Positions 1 to 4,784 of a stretch of DNA of 5,981 nt are shown one piece after another. The position numbers and the translations under genes were made by a program. Each line of letters starts with the position of its first letter. Position 1 is the first letter of the stretch. The notes under the pieces are model-generated. The model saw nothing but the letters and a program-made list of their open reading frames with translations. It did no database searches and was not told the DNA's origin. Source of the stretch: Patescibacteria group bacterium (lineage in GTDB: Bacteria; Patescibacteriota; Microgenomatia; Levybacterales; UBA12049); NCBI GenBank assembly GCA_018900295.1, contig JAHIGH010000241.1, positions 1-5,981 of the forward strand, written 5' to 3'.

Positions 1-549
1 ATTTTTAGTTATTTTTTGTAAAAATGTTTCCAGTTGCTGATTAAGGTCTTCGAGAGTGGATTCGTTTGTGATGAGATAATCGGCGAGGGCGATGGTAGGG
101 GCAATATGAAGATTCTCTACCTCAGCAATATCCCTGCTCCTGGCCTCTTCTATCGAAAAACTTCTCACAGACCGTTCTTTTAACCGCTTGTGACGAATAG
201 CAGGAGAAGCGTAGATGACTAAGAGATAAAAATTTGTAAATTTTTCTTTCAGGTAAATATACTCCTCCCAGCTTCGGAGTCCGTCCAATACCACAATGCC
301 TGCCGTTTGAAGCGCTTCACGGATTTTGGATTCATTTTTGACGGCAAAAGCGGCCATGCCGAATTCTTTGCGTAAACTTTCCCTAAAAGCTTTTTCATTT
401 TCTTCTGTTGACGGAAGTTTTTTTAATTTAAGCGCTTCGTCGGTAATTTCTCCGAAACGAATACATAGTATATTTTTTTGTTTGAAGAAATTACATGCCT
501 GGCTTTTTCCGGCTCCCGGCAATCCAACAAGCGCAATTATGTGTTTCAT
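1..549 (-). CDS. P-loop nucleotide kinase-like protein, UPF0200/CoaE-like (3' end cut by window edge)
   Basis: This reading frame has no stop before the left edge, so 183 residues are visible and the C-terminus is missing. The start is the ATG at 547-549; an in-frame stop lies two codons upstream. A Walker A loop GLPGAGKS spans residues 9-16, and a Walker B-like VVLDGLRS lies near residues 86-93. The later part (LLVIYASP near 109-116, an arginine-rich LID-like stretch near 118-129, then IALADYLITNES near 153-164) has the layout I recall for the archaeal UPF0200 predicted nucleotide kinases, related to dephospho-CoA kinase and adenylate kinase. Those are about 180-190 residues long, so little is probably missing. 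The substrate cannot be told from sequence. It diverges from the toxin-antitoxin module and has its own extended -10 promoter, but no clear Shine-Dalgarno. The fold class is secure; the family name is from memory of the motif pattern. Confidence 0.85.
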   Translation of the reverse strand, partial: MKHIIALVGLPGAGKSQACNFFKQKNILCIRFGEITDEALKLKKLPSTEENEKAFRESLRKEFGMAAFAVKNESKIREALQTAGIVVLDGLRSWEEYIYLKEKFTNFYLLVIYASPAIRHKRLKERSVRSFSIEEARSRDIAEVENLHIAPTIALADYLITNESTLEDLNQQLETFLQKITKN

Positions 550-566
550 AGATTAAAAGTTGTTTT

Positions 567-575
567 ATTATATCA
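567..575 (-). promoter_or_regulatory. Extended -10 promoter for the UPF0200-like kinase gene
   Basis: Read on the minus strand, 575 to 567 gives TGATATAAT, a perfect extended -10 (TGnTATAAT). No good -35 hexamer lies 16-18 bases upstream, which is typical of extended -10 promoters. The predicted transcription start would be near 560, leaving a leader of only about 11 bases before the ATG at 549. Assignment is by consensus only. Confidence 0.55.
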
Positions 576-614
576 TGATTTGAGATGGGATAGACCGTAC
601 AGGTTTTATCTGTC

Positions 615-643
615 TTGACATTAATAGTCATGTTTAGTACAAT
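615..643 (+). promoter_or_regulatory. Near-consensus sigma-70-type promoter for the HTH-PIN module
   Basis: A perfect -35 TTGACA (615-620) is followed after exactly 17 bases by TACAAT (638-643), one mismatch from the consensus -10. The expected transcription start, seven bases after the last -10 base, is position 650, which is the A of the antitoxin ATG. The mRNA should therefore be leaderless or nearly so, consistent with the absence of a Shine-Dalgarno sequence. A TGAC/GTCA inverted repeat (616-619 and 627-630) overlaps the -35 and spacer and could be an operator for autoregulation, but its arms are only four bases long. Confidence 0.7.
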
Positions 644-649
644 TTAGTT

Positions 650-916
650 ATGAATGATACTGTTTCTTCTATAAAAGTATATACGCCTGAGCAGGTGGCT
701 GATATGCTTCAGCTTTCGAAAAATACGGTTTATGAATTAATCAAACGCGGTGAAATTATCGCTAAAAAAATCGGTAAGGTTTATCGAATTCCGGCAAGTT
801 CAATCTCTTTCATCTTCACAGGCCTTGATTACGATCTTTATAAAGCAGAGAAAGAAGACCTAAAGAAAATATCCAGCATACAAAAAGAGATTGCCCGTGT
901 CAGGTCAATGCTATAA
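650..916 (+). CDS. Excisionase/MerR-type HTH DNA-binding protein, putative antitoxin
   Basis: This 88-residue protein has an HTH_17-type (excisionase family, winged-helix MerR-like) domain over roughly residues 10-55. It shows the characteristic run YTPEQVADMLQLSKNTVYEL, then RGEI, then GKVYRIP, the usual recognition helix and wing. The last 25 or so residues are charged and predicted helical, a likely toxin-contacting tail. The gene lies two bases upstream of a PIN-domain gene, the arrangement of a type II toxin-antitoxin pair, so it probably binds its own promoter and neutralises the toxin. The start at 650 is chosen because the promoter places transcription initiation there and no ribosome-binding site precedes it. 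An isolated excisionase is a possible alternative, but no integrase or attachment site is seen nearby. Confidence 0.85.
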   Translation: MNDTVSSIKVYTPEQVADMLQLSKNTVYELIKRGEIIAKKIGKVYRIPASSISFIFTGLDYDLYKAEKEDLKKISSIQKEIARVRSML

Positions 917-918
917 TC

Positions 919-1347
919 ATGGTCATAAAAATATTTATTGACACCGATGTTATAATTTCGTCTCTTATATCACAATCAGGAGCAGCACATCTTCTACTCA
1001 ATCAGACAAAGAATCTCAAGCTTTATGTCTCGAATATTTCGATTTATGAAATTGATGAAGTTACAAGACGATTAAATCTTGATATAAAAAAGCAAAAAAA
1101 TCTCATAATAAATAATTTTTCCCAGGTCATAATAAAAGAAGAGATAAAAGAATTAAAGACATTTTTTGCAGATTATGTACTTGACAGTAATGACGCGCAT
1201 ATTGTTGCAGGAGCTAAAAAATCACATTCTCAATTTCTTATTTCTTATAACACCAAGCATTTTAGGATTAATAAATTGAAAGAAAATTTTAATATCATTC
1301 TTGCTACTCCGGCAAATCTTCTTCAATATTTACGGAGTATAAAATAA
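919..1347 (+). CDS. PIN-domain ribonuclease, putative VapC-like toxin (COG1569/PIN_3 type)
   Basis: A 142-residue single-domain PIN protein, the usual toxin length. It opens with the PIN signature IFIDTDVIISSL, giving acidic residues D8 and D10. It then has E44 in SIYEIDEV, and D92 in the motif DSNDAHIVAGA, which together build the metal-binding site. The fourth acidic position appears replaced by asparagine (N111 in LISYNTKHF), a variation I recall in the COG1569 group (TrN in place of TgD). Such proteins cleave RNA (tRNA or mRNA) in a Mg-dependent manner; the target here is unknown. The ATG follows the upstream stop after two bases and only a weak AGGT lies 13 bases upstream, so translation is probably coupled to the putative antitoxin. 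The stop lies in the hairpin shared with the converging adk. Confidence 0.87.
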   Translation: MVIKIFIDTDVIISSLISQSGAAHLLLNQTKNLKLYVSNISIYEIDEVTRRLNLDIKKQKNLIINNFSQVIIKEEIKELKTFFADYVLDSNDAHIVAGAKKSHSQFLISYNTKHFRINKLKENFNIILATPANLLQYLRSIK

Positions 1348-1361
1348 GGGGCTTATTTTTT
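1341..1361. terminator. AT-rich hairpin between convergent genes, possible bidirectional terminator
   Basis: AAAATAAG (1341-1348) pairs perfectly with CTTATTTT (1352-1359) around a three-base GGG loop, followed by two more T on the plus strand. The TAA of the PIN gene (1345-1347) lies in the left arm and the TAA of adk (1353-1355, read on the minus strand) in the right arm. The stem is weak (one G-C pair) and the T tract short, so termination in either direction is plausible but unproven. Confidence 0.45.
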
Positions 1362-1910
1362 GTGATTTTTAATTCCCAGCTTGGCGATGATCTCTTTATG
1401 AATATCCGTGATCTTTTTTTCTCCGTCAACCTCAATTAATTTACCTTGTTTTTTATAGAAGCCGAGGACAGGATCGGTGTATTTATGATAGAGCATGATA
1501 CGCTTGCGGATCGCGGCAAGAGATTCGTCTTCCCGGGCGTCGTCGTTGTTGCGGAAGGAGAGTCTCCAGAGCGCTTCCTTGTCTGTGACATTGAGATAGA
1601 TAACTTTATCGATACCATTCTGGAAAGTTTCAGCCTGCTTGACAGTCCTTGGAAAGCCGTCGAGAATATAGCCTTTTTCATATTCCGGACGCTTTAAATA
1701 TTCTGAAACTATTTTTAAAGTTTGTTTGTCGGGAATGAGATATCCGGCATTCATTGTTTCTTTGATTTTCCTGCCCAGGGGCGTGACTTCTTTGGCAATG
1801 TCGCGAAAGATATGTCCTGTTGAAAGATATTCCAAGCCGAGCTTTTTCTTGAGAAGACTGCCTTGTGTTGATTTACCTGAACCCTGAATACCGAGTAAGA
1901 TTAATTTCAT
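1353..1910 (-). CDS. adk: Adenylate kinase, short form
   Basis: Adenylate kinase converts ATP plus AMP to two ADP in the cytoplasm. The 185-residue protein carries the P-loop GIQGSGKST (residues 7-15), the AMP-binding region STGHIFRD (30-37), the family signature DGFPRT (84-89), and an arginine/aspartate segment (about 116-128) followed by IRKRIMLYHKYTDPVL. The LID is the short form without the zinc-finger insertion, which explains a length below the 210-217 residues of long-form enzymes. The P-loop is unusual: the common GPPGAGKGT reads GIQGSGKST, so specificity for another nucleoside monophosphate cannot be excluded. The position directly after secY matches the Firmicutes-type order secY-adk and supports the assignment. 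An AGGA lies 13 bases upstream of the ATG, just after the secY-adk palindrome. Confidence 0.9.
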   Translation of the reverse strand: MKLILLGIQGSGKSTQGSLLKKKLGLEYLSTGHIFRDIAKEVTPLGRKIKETMNAGYLIPDKQTLKIVSEYLKRPEYEKGYILDGFPRTVKQAETFQNGIDKVIYLNVTDKEALWRLSFRNNDDAREDESLAAIRKRIMLYHKYTDPVLGFYKKQGKLIEVDGEKKITDIHKEIIAKLGIKNHKK

Positions 1911-1930
1911 AAAAATATTTATTTCCTGAC

Positions 1931-1974
1931 CTCACCCTGCCCTCTCCTAAAAGGAGAGGGAATTTTGTAGGTGA
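1931..1974. repeat. REP-like palindrome between secY and adk
   Basis: CCCTCTCCT (1940-1948) pairs perfectly with AGGAGAGGG (1952-1960) around an AAA loop, a strong nine-pair stem. Outside it, TCACC (1932-1936) is mirrored by GGTGA (1970-1974). The plus-strand order CTCACCCTG, then CCCTCTCC, then GGAGAGGG resembles a palindromic intergenic repeat I recall from many bacterial genomes; copy number here cannot be checked. In the direction of transcription no T tract follows, so it is unlikely to be a strong terminator between secY and adk; an mRNA-stabilising or attenuating hairpin is more likely. Confidence 0.6.
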
Positions 1975-1975
1975 T

Positions 1976-3262
1976 TTATTTTAGAAAGCCGTCGTAATTG
2001 CGCATCACTAATTGGGCTTCGATAGCTTTAAATGTCTCAAGGATGACGCTAACCACAATGAGGATCGCCGTTCCTCCGAGGAAAAGTGACTGAATACCGG
2101 TTGTAGCGCCTGCCAAAGTCGGGAGAACGGCAATCGCTCCTAAAAACATTGCACCAACCAGTGTAATTCTAGTCAGAATGTAATTGAGGTAGGCAGATGT
2201 CGGATTGCCCGGCCTAATACCCGGAATAAAGCCACCATGCTTTTGGATTTCCTCCGCAATTTTCTTGGGGTTAAAAATAATGGCGGTATAGAAATAAGTA
2301 AACCCAACAACAAGAAGGAAATAAGTAATATTATAAATAGCACCATTTGGCTGGAACCAGATGTTAATGTTTTGCGCAATTGTGCTTAAAATTTGGTTGG
2401 GCGAGGTTCGAAGAAAATTCGCAAGCATTGATGGAAGTAAGACCAGGGAAACCGCGAAAATGATGGGAATAACACCTGCCTGATTGAGTCGAAGAGGCAG
2501 ATGGGTTGTTTGGCCACCGGCAGTTTTGTTGCCACGTACACGTCTGGCATAAAAGACGGTGATTTGGCGGGTTGCTTCATTGACCATAATAATACTGGCG
2601 ATAACTAATAAGCCCATACCTATTAAAATCAGGGTATTCATGGCTGTTTCTGCTGTCGCGGTCGAGAATGTTTGCCCGATGAGAATAGGAATTCTACCCA
2701 GAATACCAGCGGTTATCAATAACGAAATTCCATTGCCTATTCCCCTTTCAGTTATCAGTTCGCCAAGCCAAACAAGAAGTACTGTGCCCGAGGTCATGGT
2801 GGCTATAAATGAGATAAAAGTAATCGGAGGAAGCGTACCCATAATTCCCTGACTTTTAAGAAGCGCATACATACCAATTGCCTGAAGCACTGCAAGAGGA
2901 ATCGTAAGCATTCTAGTATATTGATTTATCTTTCTCCTGCCTGCCTCTCCTTCTTTTGATAATTGTTCAAGCTTAGGGAAAACCATGGTGATCAATTGTA
3001 AGATAATAGAGGCATTAATGTATGGATTAAGTCCCAAGCCGATGATAGAAAACTCCGATAGCGTACCGCCGGAAAAAATGTCAAGAAGGCTGAAGAACTG
3101 ATTGCTATTAAAAAGATTTTTAAGGGCTTGTAAATCGACTCCGGCAACAGGGATATGGGCGAAAATTCTGACCACCAAAAAAATAGCTAGGGTAAATATG
3201 ATTTTTTTTCTTATTTCCGGCGATTTAAAGCTATTTTTCAGGACGTCTAGAAAATTCTTCAT
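1976..3262 (-). CDS. secY: Protein translocase subunit SecY
   Basis: SecY is the channel of the Sec translocon; it forms the membrane pore with SecE and SecG and receives substrates from SecA or the ribosome. The 428-residue length is normal and about ten hydrophobic segments are visible. Recognisable landmarks are the N-terminal RKKIIFTLAIFLVVRIFAHI (18-37), the plug region FSGGTLSEFSIIGLGLNPYI (63-82), the cytoplasmic GEAGRRKINQYTR (105-117), ITERGIGNGISLLI (170-183), and the C5-loop motif GGFIPGIRPG (343-352), whose R350 matches the essential arginine of E. coli SecY (R357). The start is the first ATG after an in-frame TGA six codons upstream; no Shine-Dalgarno is evident. It is separated from rplO by 86 bases of repeat-like sequence, an unusually wide gap for an spc operon. 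Confidence 0.98.
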   Translation of the reverse strand: MKNFLDVLKNSFKSPEIRKKIIFTLAIFLVVRIFAHIPVAGVDLQALKNLFNSNQFFSLLDIFSGGTLSEFSIIGLGLNPYINASIILQLITMVFPKLEQLSKEGEAGRRKINQYTRMLTIPLAVLQAIGMYALLKSQGIMGTLPPITFISFIATMTSGTVLLVWLGELITERGIGNGISLLITAGILGRIPILIGQTFSTATAETAMNTLILIGMGLLVIASIIMVNEATRQITVFYARRVRGNKTAGGQTTHLPLRLNQAGVIPIIFAVSLVLLPSMLANFLRTSPNQILSTIAQNINIWFQPNGAIYNITYFLLVVGFTYFYTAIIFNPKKIAEEIQKHGGFIPGIRPGNPTSAYLNYILTRITLVGAMFLGAIAVLPTLAGATTGIQSLFLGGTAILIVVSVILETFKAIEAQLVMRNYDGFLK

Positions 3263-3271
3263 GGATTAGGA

Positions 3272-3363
3272 CTTGTCATTGCCATAAAGAATGACGAAGC
3301 ACTCCCGGTAGTTAGGTTGTAAAAACGGTCGGGGTTGCCACAGTCGTTTCATGGCTTCGCAAT
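3272..3363. repeat. Degenerate paired palindromic repeat (REP/MITE-like) between rplO and secY
   Basis: The left part contains a hairpin: CTT-GTCATT (3272-3280) pairs with AATGAC-G-AAG (3290-3299) with one bulged base. The right part on the plus strand, GTTGCCACAGTCGTTTC then GGCTTCGCAAT (3334-3363), is an imperfect inverted copy of the left part (ATTGC, CAT, GAC, GCA and CCC blocks align in order). Both halves resemble the widespread repeat of the form GTCATTGCGAG...ACGTGGCAATC that I recall from many bacteria; this is from memory. The right end overlaps the last codons and the TGA of rplO. Confidence 0.5.
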
Positions 3364-3804
3364 ATCGGAACTAATAGTTCCGCCAGCTTTTTCAATTTTT
3401 TGAGCTGCTGTTTTGGAAACAGGTAATTTTACAATCAATGCTTTTTTAATGTCTCCATCCCCTAAAATTTTTACTTTATTTGCTTTTGCATCTTTAAGAT
3501 AAACCAATTTGTATTTGGCAAGGCTTTCAATGTCAACGATTTCTTTGTCTGCAAACACACTAAGGTCGCCAATGTTGATAACCAATCTTTTTGATTGTAA
3601 TGATTTATTTCTTCCTTTTCCCCGAAGGAAAGGAAGTCTGCGGATTAGCGGATTTGAATCACCGTCAACATCAAGCGAAGGATTATGACGCGCCAGTTGT
3701 CCTTTGGTACCGCGGCCAGCTGTTTTACCACGACCCGAACCATGGCCTAAGCCTACTCTTTTTTTCTTTTTAGTTGTAGTTTTTTCTAAATTTGTTAAAT
3801 TCAT
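3349..3804 (-). CDS. rplO: 50S ribosomal protein L15 (uL15)
   Basis: uL15 is a late-assembly 50S protein bound to 23S rRNA. With the start used here it has 151 residues. The N-terminal rRNA-binding tail is diagnostic: a lysine run (12-15), then RVGLGHGSGRGKTAGRGTKG (16-35), followed by the partly conserved RRLPFLRGKGR (55-65). The globular C-terminal domain ends in VKILGDGDIKKALIVKLPVS (111-130) and IEKAGG (137-142). An in-frame ATG at 3834 would add MATEVEGSKH, but those codons lie inside a palindromic repeat; family members begin with a form like M-x-L-x-x-L. The ATG at 3804 fits that and has AAGGA nine bases upstream. rpsE lies directly before it, with rpmD missing. The last residues (IAKP) and the TGA stop lie in the neighbouring repeat. 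Confidence 0.96.
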   Translation of the reverse strand: MNLTNLEKTTTKKKKRVGLGHGSGRGKTAGRGTKGQLARHNPSLDVDGDSNPLIRRLPFLRGKGRNKSLQSKRLVINIGDLSVFADKEIVDIESLAKYKLVYLKDAKANKVKILGDGDIKKALIVKLPVSKTAAQKIEKAGGTISSDIAKP

Positions 3805-3812
3805 ATGTTTAG

Positions 3813-3874
3813 ATCCTTCGACTTCGGTCGCCATAGGCGACCTTCGCTCAGGATGACCTCGTTAAGCGAGGTCA
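3813..3874. repeat. Palindromic intergenic repeat between rpsE and rplO (two hairpins)
   Basis: Hairpin one: GGTCGCC (3826-3832) pairs with GGCGACC (3836-3842) around ATA, and the outer arms ATCCT (3813-3817) and AGGAT (3850-3854) also pair. Hairpin two: TGACCTCG (3854-3861) pairs with CGAGGTCA (3867-3874) around TTAAG and contains the rpsE stop codon. The framework GATCCTTCGACTTCG...CTTCGCTCAGGATGAC resembles a common interspersed bacterial repeat I recall. It is much more GC-rich than the surrounding spacers. Confidence 0.65.
3814..3818 (-). promoter_or_regulatory. Shine-Dalgarno of rplO, embedded in the repeat
   Basis: On the minus strand this reads AAGGA, nine bases before the ATG at 3804, and it decides the start of rplO. 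Part of it forms the outer arm (AGGAT) of the repeat hairpin, where it can pair with ATCCT about 30 bases upstream in the mRNA. A second GAAGG (minus strand, near 3841-3845) sits six bases before the alternative ATG at 3834. Confidence 0.6.
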
Positions 3875-4363
3875 CTTTTTTCCAGTTCTCTCTCTATCCC
3901 TTTGCGCCATATCGCCTAATCTTTTTAGTGCCTCAAGCGTTGCATGGACATTGCTGGCGGGATTCGCAGTACCAAGTACTTTTGATGAAATATTCTGAAT
4001 TCCGGCTGCTGATACGACGCTTCGCACTGCTCCTCCAGCGATGATACCGCTTCCGGGAGGTGCCGGTTTGAGCATGAGCTTGGCCGCGCCGACTTTGATA
4101 TCTATCCTGAAGGGAATTGTACCCTTAATTAACGGCACAGTAATAAAATGTTTCTTTGCTTTACTAATGCCTTTTCTGATTGCCGCTGAAACATCAGGGG
4201 CTTTCCCCAAACCAACTCCTACTTTGCCTTTTTTATCTCCTACTACAGCCAGAGCAGAAAAACCAACCTTGTTCCCTCCTTTGGTTTTTTTAGATACCCT
4301 GCTGATTTGAACAATTTTTTCTTCGTATTCCGATCGTGCTTGATCGCGTCTATTGTAATTCAT
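3872..4363 (-). CDS. rpsE: 30S ribosomal protein S5 (uS5)
   Basis: uS5 sits near the mRNA entry site of the 30S subunit and affects decoding fidelity. The 163-residue length is normal. The N-terminal double-stranded-RNA-binding-like domain is clear: YEEKIVQISRVSKKTKGG (13-30), FSALAVVGDKKGKVGVGLGKA (35-55), and the C-terminal domain GTIPFRI (81-87), LKPAPPGSGIIAGGAVRSVV (98-117), and TANPASNVHATLEAL (132-146). The ATG at 4363 follows an in-frame TGA five codons upstream; the leader is A-rich with no Shine-Dalgarno at useful distance. Its TGA stop lies inside a hairpin of the downstream repeat, and the gene is followed directly by rplO without rpmD. Confidence 0.98.
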   Translation of the reverse strand: MNYNRRDQARSEYEEKIVQISRVSKKTKGGNKVGFSALAVVGDKKGKVGVGLGKAPDVSAAIRKGISKAKKHFITVPLIKGTIPFRIDIKVGAAKLMLKPAPPGSGIIAGGAVRSVVSAAGIQNISSKVLGTANPASNVHATLEALKRLGDMAQRDRERTGKK

Positions 4364-4395
4364 AATATTTTTTTTTCAGTAAATTTAATGCGTCC

Positions 4396-4725
4396 TTAAA
4401 ACTGCAATCCTCCTTCCCTCGCGCCCTCTGCTATTGCTTTGACTTTTCCATGATAAGCAAGTCTGCCTTTGTCAAAAACAACTTTTTTAATTTCTTTTTC
4501 CATGGCCATTTTGGCTATTGCTTTACCTAATTTTTTTGCTTTTTCTATCCGTGCCGCGTCTTTTTTTTCTAAACTTTTCTCAGTAAGACCAAAAAGAGTT
4601 TGCCCTTTTTGATCGATGACTTGGACGTACATATATTTATTGGATCTGAAAACGCTAAGCCTATGCCTATCTGATACAAGTGCTATATTTTTTCTTATTC
4701 TTGTTTGTCTTTTTATTTTACTCAT
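4396..4725 (-). CDS. rplR: 50S ribosomal protein L18 (uL18)
   Basis: uL18 binds 5S rRNA and joins it to the central protuberance of the 50S subunit. At 109 residues it is slightly shorter than the usual 115-120. Diagnostic segments are the basic N-terminus with RIRKNI (9-14), HRLSVFRSNKYMYVQVIDQ (21-39), and the C-terminal VVFDKGRLAYHGKVKAIAEG (82-101) followed by AREGGLQF (102-109), matching the family pattern FDRGG..YHGRVKALA..AREGGL.F. No Shine-Dalgarno is visible. It lies between rplF (59-base gap holding a heptamer repeat) and rpsE (32-base gap without repeat), as in a standard spc operon. Confidence 0.97.
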   Translation of the reverse strand: MSKIKRQTRIRKNIALVSDRHRLSVFRSNKYMYVQVIDQKGQTLFGLTEKSLEKKDAARIEKAKKLGKAIAKMAMEKEIKKVVFDKGRLAYHGKVKAIAEGAREGGLQF

Positions 4726-4731
4726 ATTTAT

Positions 4732-4784
4732 GACTTATGATATAAAACTTAATGTCATAAGTCTTACATCATACGTCTTACATC
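4732..4784. repeat. Heptamer tandem repeat with inverted arm, rplF-rplR gap
   Basis: Read on the minus strand from 4784 to 4750, five consecutive 7-base units follow one another: GATGTAA, GACGTAT, GATGTAA, GACTTAT, GACATTA (consensus GAYNTAW). The array begins at the base right after the rplF stop codon. On the opposite strand at 4732-4745 the units GACTTAT and GATATAA occur, so GACTTATGA (4732-4740) and TCATAAGTC (4755-4763) form a perfect nine-pair hairpin with a 14-base loop. The array fills nearly the whole gap. Confidence 0.7.

Noticed and set aside
326..556. Plus-strand open frame of 76 codons.
   Set aside because: It is antisense to the P-loop kinase, whose motifs are clear on the minus strand; it has no recognisable domain or ribosome-binding site.
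591..615. ACAG/CTGT inverted repeat upstream of the -35 as an operator.
   Set aside because: Arms of only four bases in AT-rich DNA are expected by chance; not enough to call a site.
650..916. HTH protein as a phage or integrative-element excisionase.
   Set aside because: No integrase, attachment repeat or other phage gene is visible, and the tight coupling with a PIN gene favours an antitoxin.
1446..1697. Open frames on both strands inside adk.
   Set aside because: They are shadows of adk in other frames; adk's motifs span this stretch.
2559..2852. Plus-strand hydrophobic open frame of 97 codons within secY.
   Set aside because: The hydrophobicity arises from the antisense of SecY membrane segments; no independent start signal is seen.
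3349..3874. Recoding of TGA as glycine (Gracilibacteria/Absconditabacteria code).
   Set aside because: rpsE and rplO both end at TGA exactly where their families end, and reading through would enter repeat DNA, so TGA acts as stop.
3854..3881. Hairpin TGACCTCG/CGAGGTCA followed by a T run on the plus strand, like an intrinsic terminator.
   Set aside because: No plus-strand gene ends here. On the transcribed minus strand the run is an A tract before the hairpin, so it cannot end rpsE in the classical way. It is kept as part of the repeat.
4041..4310. Plus-strand open frame of 89 codons opposite rpsE.
   Set aside because: It is antisense to the strongly conserved uS5 core; no family resemblance of its own.
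4732..4784. Short CRISPR-like array from the repeated GTCTTACATC (4761-4770 and 4775-4784).
   Set aside because: Units are seven bases with no spacers; this is a tandem heptamer repeat.
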